This document shows, in pieces, positions 1 to 10,719 of a DNA stretch of 64,000 nucleotides; within the stretch, counting starts at the first letter, position 1; each line of letters starts with the position of its first letter. The translations under genes were made by a program, and so were the position numbers. Source of the DNA: Strigamia acuminata (Eukaryota; Arthropoda; Chilopoda; Geophilomorpha; Linotaeniidae); the NCBI GenBank assembly GCA_949358305.1, contig OX442318.1, forward strand, positions 9,464,017-9,528,016, written 5' to 3'. The notes below the pieces were generated by a model, which was not told where the DNA came from, searched no databases, and worked only from the letters and a program-made list of their open reading frames with translations.

Positions 1-2
1 TT

Positions 3-3000
3 AAGCAGCTCTCGGACTTGATGATCAAGAACCAGAAGCCTAGACCGGTTAAGCAAGGGGAAATTGTCCGTTTCCGAGCCCGTAAGCGCAATAAGGGCGA
101 GTCTGTGAGCGATTTTGCAGCCGCTCTTCACTCACTCACCAAGTATTGCGACTTTGACACTGCTCAGGATGACGAAATGCGGAATCAGTTTGTCATAGGT
201 TTGAATATGCGGCAGGTTCAAGAGACGCTATATGTGCAAAAGGATTTAACCTTTGCAATAGCCCTCGAAGCCGCTACCTCCGCCGAAATCGCCGGAGCCG
301 ACGTGTCCAGCTTCGTCGATGCGCAGCAGTCTGTGCACCAGCTACACAAGTCGGGAAACTCAACACGACCACACGCAAACTCGCAAAAAGGAGGAAAACG
401 CTCCTCGAGGGGCACCTCCGGTCAGCAGCACCAGCAGTCGGACCACTCGAAGCCACAGCACGAAAAACAGAAGTGTAAACACTGCGGCAGAACCGGCCAT
501 CGCCAGGACGAGTGTCGTTTTCGCACTGCGAAGTGCCACGGTTGCGGCATTGAGGGCCACATTAAGCCCGTCTGTCGCTCCACGAAATCTTCGACATCCG
601 CTCACCACACCACTGTGTCGGCGCCTCGCAAGCTGACATTTTACACCGTTCGTACGAGGAAGCCTAAAACCCCGATCGCGGTGAATGAAGTGTCCATCAG
701 GCCGACCAAACCACTCGTTCTCGAGCTGCGAATCGCTCAAACGCTTTTGTGGATGGAAATTGACACTGGAGCTGGAGCGACGATCATCAGTCGCGCGATG
801 CATAACAAATATTTTTCTCAGTTTCAGATCAAGCCACTTTCCACTGAATTATCGTCGTACGATGGCCATTCTTTGCCGATGACGGGCGTGTGCATCGTTC
901 CAGTTACGTACGACGAGAAAACACTCGAATTGCCGTTGTGTATTGCTGACCACGGCCAAGTTCCGTTGCTCGGACGTGACTGGATGGACGAATTCGGTTT
1001 GCTGCACGCTGCTGGTGCGGCCCTTCGTTCCGTAATTTATCGCGCTGCTGCTGGTGTTCCTTCGAAATCCGCTCGCAAACGTGCGACTCGACAGCGGGCT
1101 GCAGGTCCAAACAACATGGAATTGGCCGCTACCTTCGCTCCAACTCGCGAGGGGGAAGTGTTTCCTGCTTCGCAAGACGATCCGTCTCCGCCGTCGATTG
1201 TTGCTGCCCCTGCGTATAAATCGCTTCCTCCTTTGGCTGCGGCAGCTAAAGATGCTGCGCCGCAATGCTCCGCCAGTGCAGCTGATCTCGAGAAGTTGCG
1301 GACGATTTTAGACAAGCATAAAAACGTTTTCCGCGACGAAATCGGCCGATACAACGTGGCACCGGTAAGTATAGCTGTTGACAAAGATTTTTCACCTATA
1401 TTTTTAAAAGCTTACCCGGTGCCACTGTCGGTTAAACCCGCACTTGAGAAGGAATTGCGACGACTCCAAGACTTAGGAATCATCACGCCTGTCGCGTCGT
1501 CAAAATGGGCAACCCCAATCATGCACGTGCGCAAGTCCGACGGAACTATTAAAATTGCCGGCTGCTACAATCGAACAGTAAATAAAGCCGTGCTGCCTTG
1601 TTCGTATCCGCTGCCCCTTTTTGCTGATGTCACAACTAAACTTTCGGGTGGCAAATCGTACTCGAAGCTCGACATGAACTCGGCGTACAATCAGCTCGAG
1701 TTGGACGCAGCAAGCCAAGAACTTTGCACCATCAACACTCACCTGGGTCTTTTCCGCGTTAATCGTCTTTTTTACGGTATCTCCACAGCTCCACCAATTT
1801 TCCAGCGCGAAATGGATATTTTGACGGCAGATGTTGGCGATACCCAGCCATTTATCGACGACTCGGCGGTAACTGGACGCTCGGACTCGGTGCACCTTCA
1901 TAATTTGGACGGTTTACTTGGCAAGTTTGATGGCGCTGGACTCACTCTAAATCGAGGCAAGTGCCAATTTTTGCAAGACGAGATTGAATTTTTGGGCTTT
2001 CGTATTTCGAAGCACGGTATTGCCCCAATTGCATCTAAAATCGCCCCACTTAAAAATGCGACGCGTCCAACGGATGTAACATCGTTGAAGTCTTTTATCG
2101 GACTTATAAATTACTACGGCCGATTTATTCGAGATTTGTCAACTCTCCTCGAGCCGCTGTATCGCTTGACGCGCGACGACGTCGATTGGAAGTGGGAGAA
2201 TGTGCACGAAGCCGCCTGGTTGAAAGTGCGCGAATCCGTGTCGGTTGATTCGGCCCTCACCCATTACGACCAGTTGAAAGAAGTGTTTTTGACCGTGGAC
2301 GCCTCCCCCGTGGGAGTTGGCGCCTTCCTTTCCCATCGCGACAAGAGCGGACACCATTTGCCAATTGCTTTTGCGTCGTCTTTGCTGTCGGCTGCTCAGC
2401 GGAACTACGCCCAAATCGAGAGGGAGGGATACGCCATCGTATACGGGATAAGGAAGTTCCATCACTACTTGTTCGGCCGACGCTTCATCCTTCGTACTGA
2501 CCACAAGCCCTTGGTGTCTATTTTTGGAGACAAAAAGGGATGTAACCAAGTGGTTGCCGCTCGTCTGCATCGTTGGGCCATTTTTTTGTCGGCATACGAC
2601 TATTTGATCGAACATTTGCCGGCAGTGGACAACGCCATTGCGGATGGTCTTTCGCGCAACCCACAACCACTCGTGGATTTGTCCGAAGATTTTGACTTCG
2701 AGGTTAACAATATTTTTTCAGTCTCGATTTCAGATTTCCCTGTCTCCAAACCATCGTTGCAAGCAGCTTATGCTGCAGATGCAATTTTGCAAGAAGTCCT
2801 TCGTTGCGTGCGCGATGGCTGGCCCAAACACAAGCCCGAGTTGCGGGAATTCCAAAAGCACAAAGATGCTTTCTCCCTTTTTAACGACTTTATTTTTCTC
2901 AATGATAGGTTGGTCGTGCCCGAGGACTTGCGCGCCTCGATTTTAATCGAGTTGCACGCAGGTCACTTTGGAATTGTGCGCACAAAATCGTTGGCGCGTT

Positions 3001-4094
3001 CCACTGTTTGGTGGCCGGCGATTGACGCCGATATCGAGCGCGTTGTGCGTGCGTGCGACGCCTGTCAGCGGACACTGCCTGATCCACCTCGAACGTCGAC
3101 TGTACGATGGCCGATTCCTGAAGAAGTCTGGGGTCGACTGCACATCGACTTCGCCGGGCCATTCCTCGGCAAAACATTTCTGCTCGGAATCGACGCCAAA
3201 TCGAAATGGTGCGAGGTGAACGCGATGACGACCACCACAGCAGCTGCAACGATTGCAGTCTTGGAAGACTGGTTTAGTCGCTATGGCCTCCCGATTCACG
3301 TGCACTCGGACAACGGTCCGCAGTTCACTGCATTCGAATTTCGAGAATTTTTGGAGGAAAATGGCATCCGCCACACCTTTTCACCACCTTATCACCCAGC
3401 TACGAATGGAGCCGTCGAAGGATTTGTCGGAACTTTTAAACGACAAATGCAAAAATTTGTGAATCTGAATTTTTCCCTCGTTGATTCCCTCCGCCAGTTC
3501 CTTTTCTCCTATAGGACGACACCTCACGCCACGACCAAGCTGACGCCCGCTGATGTTTTCCTGCAGCGCACGATGCGCACGCGGCTTCACCTGCTCAACC
3601 CTCGCTTGTTGCCGGATTCCGCACTTATGGAAACGGCGCGCAGTTTCGATGTCGGCGATTTGGTGTACGTGCGCGACTATCGCCACACGGACAAGTGGAT
3701 TCCCGGGGTCGTCAAGGAAAAGGTTTCCTCCACCACGTATGCTATCGAGATTGCGAATGGAGTTGTGTGGTCGAGACACATTGACCAGTTGCGGAAACGT
3801 TCGACAATTTCACCGTATCGCTCAATTGAAGGGGATGAGCGTCAGTCGGGCCCATTCGTTATGCCCCAGACCTCCACTGAGATTCCGCCAGCTGTACAAG
3901 CTCAACCCCAACTTCCTGCTCCTAATTCGCCTCAACCTAATATTCCTATTCCAAACTCACCTCCGAGATCTCCTGCCCCGTTGCTTCCTCCTCTACCGCC
4001 GTCGCCTCCTGCGCTTCCGCCACCTCCGCAAGCTGCTCGCTCTCCACGGCCAACAAGGACAAGAAAACAAACGGACTTCTACGGTTTCTCGTGA
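3..4094 (+). CDS. Ty3/gypsy-type retrotransposon gag-pol polyprotein, 5' end cut by window
   Basis: One frame is open from base 3 to the stop at 4092-4094, so the beginning of gag lies left of the window. Numbering from base 18, two CX2CX4HX4C zinc knuckles (residues about 153-186) end gag. The protease motif DTGA is near 249. The reverse transcriptase has the catalytic FIDD at 612-615, with F in place of the usual Y. RNase H begins near 761. The integrase has an HHCC zinc-binding region, then D1044, D1098 and E1134 with the typical 35-residue D-E spacing. The C-terminus is proline-rich. Gag and pol share one frame with no frameshift or stop, so the copy looks young. It is visibly more GC-rich than its surroundings. 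It encodes the proteins for reverse transcription and integration of its own RNA and has no role in the host gene. Envelope: none seen. Confidence 0.93.
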   Translation, partial: KQLSDLMIKNQKPRPVKQGEIVRFRARKRNKGESVSDFAAALHSLTKYCDFDTAQDDEMRNQFVIGLNMRQVQETLYVQKDLTFAIALEAATSAEIAGADVSSFVDAQQSVHQLHKSGNSTRPHANSQKGGKRSSRGTSGQQHQQSDHSKPQHEKQKCKHCGRTGHRQDECRFRTAKCHGCGIEGHIKPVCRSTKSSTSAHHTTVSAPRKLTFYTVRTRKPKTPIAVNEVSIRPTKPLVLELRIAQTLLWMEIDTGAGATIISRAMHNKYFSQFQIKPLSTELSSYDGHSLPMTGVCIVPVTYDEKTLELPLCIADHGQVPLLGRDWMDEFGLLHAAGAALRSVIYRAAAGVPSKSARKRATRQRAAGPNNMELAATFAPTREGEVFPASQDDPSPPSIVAAPAYKSLPPLAAAAKDAAPQCSASAADLEKLRTILDKHKNVFRDEIGRYNVAPVSIAVDKDFSPIFLKAYPVPLSVKPALEKELRRLQDLGIITPVASSKWATPIMHVRKSDGTIKIAGCYNRTVNKAVLPCSYPLPLFADVTTKLSGGKSYSKLDMNSAYNQLELDAASQELCTINTHLGLFRVNRLFYGISTAPPIFQREMDILTADVGDTQPFIDDSAVTGRSDSVHLHNLDGLLGKFDGAGLTLNRGKCQFLQDEIEFLGFRISKHGIAPIASKIAPLKNATRPTDVTSLKSFIGLINYYGRFIRDLSTLLEPLYRLTRDDVDWKWENVHEAAWLKVRESVSVDSALTHYDQLKEVFLTVDASPVGVGAFLSHRDKSGHHLPIAFASSLLSAAQRNYAQIEREGYAIVYGIRKFHHYLFGRRFILRTDHKPLVSIFGDKKGCNQVVAARLHRWAIFLSAYDYLIEHLPAVDNAIADGLSRNPQPLVDLSEDFDFEVNNIFSVSISDFPVSKPSLQAAYAADAILQEVLRCVRDGWPKHKPELREFQKHKDAFSLFNDFIFLNDRLVVPEDLRASILIELHAGHFGIVRTKSLARSTVWWPAIDADIERVVRACDACQRTLPDPPRTSTVRWPIPEEVWGRLHIDFAGPFLGKTFLLGIDAKSKWCEVNAMTTTTAAATIAVLEDWFSRYGLPIHVHSDNGPQFTAFEFREFLEENGIRHTFSPPYHPATNGAVEGFVGTFKRQMQKFVNLNFSLVDSLRQFLFSYRTTPHATTKLTPADVFLQRTMRTRLHLLNPRLLPDSALMETARSFDVGDLVYVRDYRHTDKWIPGVVKEKVSSTTYAIEIANGVVWSRHIDQLRKRSTISPYRSIEGDERQSGPFVMPQTSTEIPPAVQAQPQLPAPNSPQPNIPIPNSPPRSPAPLLPPLPPSPPALPPPPQAARSPRPTRTRKQTDFYGFS

Positions 4095-4235
4095 ACGTGA
4101 ATATTGAACTGAGTTTGTGATTGTTTAGTGAATCCTTTATTGTAATTCGATCTTTTAATTTTACATTTTGTTTGTTGTAACTTTTGAATTAATTGTATTT
4201 GAATTGCTCCCTTGGTTGGTTCTCAATTAAGGGGA

Positions 4236-4353
4236 TGATGGAGTGTCCTGACTCCATTTTGTATTTTACGTTATTTCATGACGCGCCCGCTTACGCGAGC
4301 GCCCCCTGTACTATTTTGAATTATTAAACCACTTATGTAATTTTCAACTACAA
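4236..4353 (+). mobile_element. Possible 3' LTR of the gypsy element
   Basis: A purine-rich tract (AAGGGGA, 4229-4235) follows the gag-pol frame after 134 bases, which is where plus-strand priming and the 3' LTR start are expected. The segment starts with TG and a CA-ending boundary can be placed near 4353. The 5' LTR is outside the window, so the limits cannot be checked by comparison. The right end is a guess. Confidence 0.35.
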
Positions 4354-4641
4354 GATGGCTGCTTTTTGAACACATGAACATTTGCATCCACTTTCATCAT
4401 TTTATTCGACGATCGGAACACATTAAAATAAATAAATAAATAGAATGATCCTCGCTTTCTCGTCTATTGAATTACAGTAGTTCTCGAAATAGAAAATATA
4501 TTACCGTATTTTACGGTATCCATGATGCAATGGCTGTGGACGGCTCAATAGCCAATGGGAGTTCGACACAAATTTTACAAAACAGAGTATGATTACTAAA
4601 TTATTCTCACATTGTTGCTTAAGAGCATTGTCTCTAATAGA

Positions 4642-4790
4642 AGTCAAAATCCTTTATCGTTCATTACCCGGCCAACCGTTGCTAGGGAAAAATATGGAAG
4701 CTGCATGATGCTTTATACAATATAACTTCCTAATGTGCTCAAACCTGCACAATTCCTTGTGGTGCAAATACATCACAGATACACAACAAA
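4642..4790. repeat. Interspersed repeat family G, copy 1
   Basis: Shares the sequence around GGCCAACCGTTGCTA, ATATGGAAGCTG and CCTTGTGGTG with copies at about 24218-24325 and 60195-60355, and with a short piece near 36155-36215. No open frame or terminal repeat was seen, so the class is unknown. Confidence 0.6.
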
Positions 4791-5702
4791 CCAATTGCTG
4801 GTTCAAGAAGCTTTCAACAATGACATTTGCTACAATGTCTAATTTATACCTAAATATTAACAGTTGCATCACTACACAATTACCAACACCCTGATTGGTC
4901 AACTATTCAATCACAAAACTCAAATTCAATCTATAAGAAAAAAAAACAGCACTTGAAATCATCGAAAAGCCCTTTAGAAATTCCAAGAGTTTGACTCTTC
5001 TTCTGCAAAGAGATGAAAATGTCAAAATCAAGTGCATTTTTCTGATAGCATCAAATACTGAAAATTAAGCAAGATGAATTACAATACACAAAAAAAAAAC
5101 CAATCTATTTGTTAACGCTTCTCCGATTCCATTAATCCCCAAACTTCAATCACCCACGCTACACAGCTGTCCATCGCACAACAACTCTTACAAAAGCCGC
5201 CGAGTTAAAAAGAAAGAGCCGAGCAAAGCTCCCCCTTTTCTCCTTTTTCTTCGCAGTCGTATCGCCAATCTCACGGCCGCATCCGGAAAGCAATTTTGCT
5301 GAGGTTTGGTCCGTGGATTGAAGCATTTGGAGTGCGCGATGGTAATCTCATAAAAGGAGGCCCCCACCAAACTGAATTGAATTGTACAGAAGATTAAGCG
5401 CAGAATGCTACGGTGTCCCTCCAAACACATTTCGTGAAAATTAGCCCCACACCATCGGCGCAGACACCTCGTTTCAAGCAATTAGACCAACTTTTTATAT
5501 GAGCAACCATCAATATAAAAAAGTGTGTACAAATGACAACTACAGACCAATTTAATGAGAAAAAATAAAATTTACTGCGAAAACCAAGACTTGTGAAGAT
5601 GAAGCAACTAATGAGTTTATTAAATTTAAGGAACGATTAGGCAAAGTACAGGAATTTGTTATTCGATATTTTAAACAATGAGGCGATATTAATCGATATT
5701 AC

Positions 5703-5800
5703 TATACTCTTGTTTGAGTCAAAAGAGCCCTAAATCCCATTGGTCGAGCCATTTTGCTGGTGTAGTGTGAAACGTTGCACGAGCAACTTGTATAAATGAA
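5703..5800 (+). mobile_element. TATACTC-family foldback MITE, single end
   Basis: Starts TATACTC and carries the family subterminal block CCCATTGGTCGAGCC followed by TTTGCTGGTGTAGTG. The matching right arm was not found, so this is a fragment or a diverged copy. Confidence 0.6.
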
Positions 5801-6292
5801 ATATTCTTAAAACTTATTAAAACGACAGATGGAGTCGGATTCGGATCGAAAATGTTGTGGACTCGAGAAAACGTGTGACATTTGAAAAACACATAGAAAT
5901 TTTATTCATTGTTCAGGGTATATAAAGGGAAGGGATTAGCATTCCATTCAATTCCAAGAAACTTTAAATCTGGGTCAAGAGTGAGTTTTTTCACTTGCGC
6001 CACGGTGGTAAAAACACAGAACTAATTTAGTACATTTTGGAAACTACCAGTTTCCACATAGTGATCCAAAAAAATAAACCCAAAACCAACTTTCTATATC
6101 AGCTCCCATCAATATAAAAAAGAGAGTACAAATGAGAACCAGAAACCACAAACCTCTACTATATTCAACTAATTGTCAATATTTATCATTTTTACTTGAT
6201 TAAAGTCTTTGATCAAGTGCCACTTTTATCCTCTCTTGCAATTGGCAATAAGTAAAGCCATAAATTACCACATCTAAAGTTGGGGAAAGAAA

Positions 6293-6317
6293 TTATATAT
6301 ATATATATATATATATA
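6293..6317. repeat. (TA)n microsatellite
   Basis: Alternating AT dinucleotides, about 12 units. Confidence 0.9.
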
Positions 6318-6856
6318 GAGAAAAAAAAATTGCATCTGGTCCCATAATGTCATAAGATCAAGAAGTAAGTGTGCGAGTGTGTGCAACATAATTTTCTACC
6401 GTCTTCACTACCTTTCAATTAACACTAATGGCTTTTTTCGGGATAAGGATTGGAATACTTCTTTTTTCCACCCGCTCTTAGCTTTTATTTTTTTTTGTTC
6501 TTCAGCTAGTTTTTTTCTTTTTTTTTTCTAGAGTTAGAGTTGTTGCAATTACATCGGTCGAAAACGAGGGGGAAAAAAGTGGATCCTCCAAAGACTGCTG
6601 CAGTTAGATTTGTGATTATGTGTATGTAATCCCCAACAAGTTGGGAAAGAAAAGAACAATTTGTTCAAACGATTTTCATGATTTTTAAAATGGGAGTGGA
6701 AATTCAAACTTTAAGTGCGATCAATCGGGTGAACTAAAAACACCTTTTGTTACAGTACTTTCTTTACTTTTGGTCAGCGGATATGACGTAAAAAATGTCT
6801 TCGCTTGCAAAAGGAAAGTGCCAAAATAGATCAACAACCATTTTATTGTTCCAGAT

Positions 6857-7052
6857 CAGGGGTCGGCAATTAATTTTAAGTGGGATCCGGATACTATTGA
6901 AAATTTTTCTCGAGGTCCAGAAAAAAAACACTTAAAAACCTTACTAAAAACCTAAGAAAACGGAAAAAACACTTAAAAACCAAATAAACCCCCCAATAAA
7001 CACACACAACCCAAGTTTCGACCTTCCGCGGTCCGCCTATTGCCGACCGCCG
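6857..7052. mobile_element. Non-autonomous hAT element (196 bp) with 8-bp target duplication
   Basis: Begins CAGGGGTCGGCAAT and ends with an imperfect inverse of it (ATTGCCGACC region). It is flanked by identical 8-bp direct repeats TTCCAGAT at 6849-6856 and 7053-7060, the hAT signature. The interior contains one 30-bp unit (CCGGATACTATTGAAAATTT and flanks) that is expanded ninefold in the related element at 15030. It has no coding capacity. Confidence 0.85.
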
Positions 7053-8265
7053 TTCCAGATAATCAAAATGCATTATAAGTAATTCACATATGACGTCAAG
7101 TATATTTTACAATATATTGTTTGTCTTTCACAAGACAACTGCGTCCATTCAAAAATACATTTTCTTCCTCATGGAAAAAGAAGAAAATGAAAGATTTGAC
7201 TTTTGTAAAGTTCAGGTTGTTTATTCTTGATTGCATGTAGTTTTCACTGCACAACACAAAAAAAAATGAAAAAGTGTTATCAGCTTCTAAATCTGCAAAG
7301 CATAGACATACAATATTTATAAATCAAATTCATATCAGTGTTTGAATACATTGAGTAATAAAAGATAGATAAGAATACGTTGAATGGTCCTCTCATGACA
7401 TCACAAATTTCCAATCTAATAACCAACTGATGATGTCTGCCAAGCGATAAGAATCGACACACAATTCAAACTAGACTCCATATTTAGCCCAAAATTAATT
7501 TATAATCACATGACCCAACCAACCAATTTTTTTTTTTTTTTTTTGCAAATTCAATTCTCAAGCCACTGATTTAATTAAATTTGCGAGCAACAGAATGCGA
7601 AACTTTCTCAAAGACTTTTGTATATTTAATGTAATTAAAAGCAGGAACCTTAAATGTAGATTCTATTGGTCAATTTACATGTAAAAACCTTTTAAATTTC
7701 TCCATTTTTTCATATGCACATTGTAGTTTTGCATTTTGCACATCGTTTGGCATCATTTGGTCACAGGTGCAGTTTGTGCTCGTTTGGTATTCATCCTAAG
7801 CCCAGCTTAATTTATTCTCCTTTTTAAAAACTTTTAATTTCTCTTTGAAATTTAAGCTAACAAGCAGATAATTAAATATTGCATGTTGCACACCAATTGA
7901 ATTACGACGAGTAAAATGCTGCTGCAACTTTGATGAATGTTGAAATTAATCACATCTGAAGTTCCAATATTTCACATTTCATAAGGTCCTGCATTCCAAA
8001 CACTAAGCTTATGATAAACATGTCCTCTCTCTCATTCATCATTTCTAAAGTGGGACTTTCTAGGCTCTATTCTTTGTATACTGCTCGTCTTCAACGACTA
8101 AATAACCACAGAAAATGCTTAATCTATAGAATTTAATTAAATGTAATCAGACCTTAGTAATTGGTTGATGAAGTAAGCTTGTGATATGGTAGAACTTCAT
8201 TTAATCTGCATTGTTCTAGCCGTAGTCAAGTGATTGTGAATGTACTCGTAGTTGTTGGCGTTCTT

Positions 8266-8420
8266 ATCTAATCTATATAAATAAAAATGTATAGTTCGTT
8301 TGTTACTAATCTCAAATCTCCGAAAGTTCTTCACCGATTGCTTTGAAATTTTGACACAACGTTGCTTTCAAATAGGCGCGTGTTTTTATATGGTTTGCAT
8401 ATGGATGTCACACCTGTGAC
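8266..8420 (+). mobile_element. Helentron/Helitron-like non-autonomous 5' end
   Basis: The segment beginning near TCTATATAAATAAAAATG, then GTTCGTTTGTTACTA and a CACCGATTGCTTTGAAATTT-type block, resembles the conserved start of short Helentron-type elements common in arthropods. The 3' hairpin end was not identified. The call rests on recalled similarity only. Confidence 0.45.
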
Positions 8421-8512
8421 AGGTAAAAACATATAACGAACTTTCGTTATAACAAACTAATTGTATAATTTCAACAAATAAATGATGTTACTTATGGCTT
8501 GTCCAATGTAAT

Positions 8513-9050
8513 AGTGAGTTTGCGGTTGCCAATTGTTCCTTATAAATTTATAATTATGATTTACAAGCTCATAATTATAATTATAATTCCTTCTTGAAAT
8601 AGGCACTTGCGGTACAATAAGCTTAAATATATTTTATAAATTATACTTATAAATACCATGTAATGGTAGAACAAATCCCTATGCAAAAAAAATGAAAATC
8701 TGTAGTTTTACTAATTTGACAGTTTTCAGACATGAAATTGTCTTTCAGTTTATTTATTTGCTTACCTGGAATGATTTTAGTTGTTTCTATCCTTCGATGG
8801 CAGAAGGAAATTGTGGTTGAAGCTGAATGTTGAAACAGATCAGGCAGCCATTTTGAATTTTTATTAGCACCATCAGCGCCATTTGCAGTAGTGGGAGAAG
8901 CTTCAAATAGTGTTAAGCGATCTGATTGGCTCCCTTATTTTACAAAATAGTGTAAAAGTTGAGGAGTTACGTTATGTTATAAGTCCATTTTTATAATTAT
9001 GAGCTTGTAACTCATAATTATAAGGAACAATTGGCAACCGCAAACTCACT
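8513..9050. mobile_element. 538-bp element with about 31-bp near-perfect terminal inverted repeats
   Basis: The left end (AGTGAGTTTGCGGTTGCCAA...) is repeated inverted at 9018-9050. TA dinucleotides lie at both borders (8512-8513, 9050-9051), compatible with a TA target duplication. Subterminal ATAATTAT-rich repeats lie inside each arm. The element sits between pieces of a pogo-like element (ends near 8430 and 9184), suggesting nesting. Confidence 0.75.
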
Positions 9051-9159
9051 AATACATCTAAAATCAGTACCGGACTAACCGATACTTTATTTGTCATTCA
9101 TACAATTAATATTTTGAATATTACTTCGCAAAATTTACTATATTTCTCGTGTCCCTTGC

Positions 9160-9184
9160 AACTCGTTATAACGAAGCTCGACTG
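9160..9184. mobile_element. Pogo-like MITE right end
   Basis: Ends CTCGTTATAACGAAGCTCGA then CTG followed by TA, the inverse of the CAGTCGA...TATAACGAA left ends at 40646 and 58354. A related TTCGTTATAAC piece lies near 8445, left of the nested 538-bp element. Confidence 0.6.
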
Positions 9185-9465
9185 TAGCTCAAAATGTACC
9201 GAAGCAAATTAAAACAAAGTTGTGGTTAGTAAAATAATGGAATATATTGTTCCGGTTCATGATATTTTTTTTATGTGGTTTTGTAATCATACGAATTTTT
9301 GTTTTAAATTTTTTAAGTAGCATTACTGTTCGTGAAATTTTCCATTTTGAGGCCTGGGCGGTCTGACTTGGGGGAATTCAGCATAGTTGGCTGATGTGTT
9401 TATTTTTCTTTAAGCACAATTCTCAATATTTGTTTTGCTAAAGTGAATGTTATTTTTTAATATAG

Positions 9466-9786
9466 TTGCTGCAAGCCAAGAACACTTCAAGGGCCCAAGT
9501 TTCACCACAGAACCACCTTCCCAAGTGGATTTTTCAAACAGCACCGGTGCTAAAATTGAGTGCACGGCCACTGGAGTGCCCGCACCAATAGTGACTTGGG
9601 TTCGAGCGGATGGTTCCACAGTGTCCGATGTGGCTAAGCTGCGTCAAGTTTTAAGAGGTGGTACCTTAAAGTTCTACCCGTTCTTCGCCGAGGACTATCG
9701 TCAAGATATCCATGCGGTAGTTTACAAGTGTGTCGCCACAAATCCCGTAGGAACTATCGTCAGCAGGGATGTCAAAGTTCGAGGAG
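9466..9786 (+). CDS. Dscam: Dscam exon encoding Ig domain 1
   Basis: The acceptor TTTTTAATATAG ends at 9465 and the donor GTAGGA starts at 9787; both junctions are phase 1. The 107 codons form a complete I-set Ig domain. The N-terminal block HFKGPSF...DFSNSTGA leads to the first core cysteine in IECTATG, then the core tryptophan in VTWVRADG, a YRQDIHA block, and the second cysteine in YKCVATN. These blocks match Ig1 of insect Dscam closely. Ig1 is part of the N-terminal Ig1-Ig4 horseshoe. The upstream phase-1 partner exon was not identified with confidence. Confidence 0.93.
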
Positions 9787-10072
9787 GTAGGAAATACACC
9801 TAATCCTTTCATATTGCTTTACATTTAACTTTAAACATCATTTAACTGCATTGAAATCAATAAAACTAAAGAGCGTTAACTAACATGTGTTATCACACAC
9901 AAGGGATGGAATTTCCCTCTAATTCCCTCTAAGAAAGGTTTCACACCCCGATTATTGCCAAACGTAACCCAATTCTTATTTTTATTATGAACTCTTAGCT
10001 TTCGATTGGCGGCCTCGATGGTGTTTCTGACCAATGGGTACAGTTTTTGCTTCTGGCGATACAACAATCACC

Positions 10073-10475
10073 ACACCATTTTAGCGAACATGTCATTTTA
10101 GCGACACAAAAATCACTAAAATGACATGTTCGCTAAAGTGATGGTCGCTAAAACGGCACTAATACTAACACTAATATTAACCTAACCGTGTAGTTTAGGT
10201 TTAATTCCTAAGAAGGGCTAACAAGGGGGGGGGGGGGGGGGCGCAGTCCCCCTTGACCCCCCGCGAACCTAACTTTGCTGGTTTTTTTATGCAAACCACT
10301 TTTTTGAGCCGGCTTGTCGCGGTAAATCGTGTCGCGTCGCTAAAACGTAGCGATTGCTAAAATGTTGCGTCGCTAAAACGTGTCGATCACTACTGGAAAA
10401 TTACCTTATTGTCGCTAAAACGTGATTTTTTTGTAAAAATCGCTAAAATGAGCGTTGCTAAAATGACTATAACCA
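10073..10475. mobile_element. GCTAAAATG-motif element, copy 1
   Basis: Repeated short motifs (TCGCTAAAAC, GCTAAAATGA and inverses) cluster at both ends. At the left they form an inverted pair around GCGAACATGTCATTTTAG. The middle has a G-rich then C-rich block and the phrase ACCACTTTTTTGAGCCGGCT. A related copy lies at 58779-59071 with the same order, and a piece of its middle at about 58645-58700. Class unknown. Confidence 0.65.
10220..10241. repeat. Poly-G tract inside the GCTAAAATG element
   Basis: An uninterrupted run of about 18 G (roughly 10224-10241), followed by a short C-rich stretch. The equivalent site in the copy near 58885 has only 5 G, so the run expanded within this copy. Confidence 0.8.
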
Positions 10476-10719
10476 GTTCTAGTAACCCATCTGGATGACA
10501 CTTAACCACTTATATATTAAACATTTTTCTGAAGTGCCTCCAAAAAACTTATCTGGCATCCCAGGGGGTTAAGAAGCCCTGACTTAATGTAACTTTATAA
10601 CTCACGCAGCAAGTAATATTGGCTTTATGAAGAGCCAATATAGGTTTTGTTTGTACTGTATTGACCTATGTAACTGGCATTGAACCAAAATATATCCAAC
10701 GTTAAATATTAATGGCGTT

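Larger units (their letters stand above)
4354..9465. other. Non-coding stretch upstream of the Ig1 exon
   Basis: This is probably the 3' part of the intron before the Ig1 exon, because that exon starts inside a codon (phase 1) and so needs an upstream exon. It holds repeat pieces, hAT and pogo-like elements listed separately, a TA microsatellite and long A/T runs. No signal-peptide exon was recognised. A spliceable open stretch at 5257-5341 is discussed as a finding. Confidence 0.6.

Noticed and set aside
218-3779. Many alternative-frame and antisense frames in the first 4 kb
   Set aside because: They are shadows of the GC-richer gag-pol frame and show no domains.
5188-5481. 97-codon minus-strand frame with several cysteines
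   Set aside because: No domain spacing recognised; it lies opposite the spliceable stretch noted at 5257-5341.
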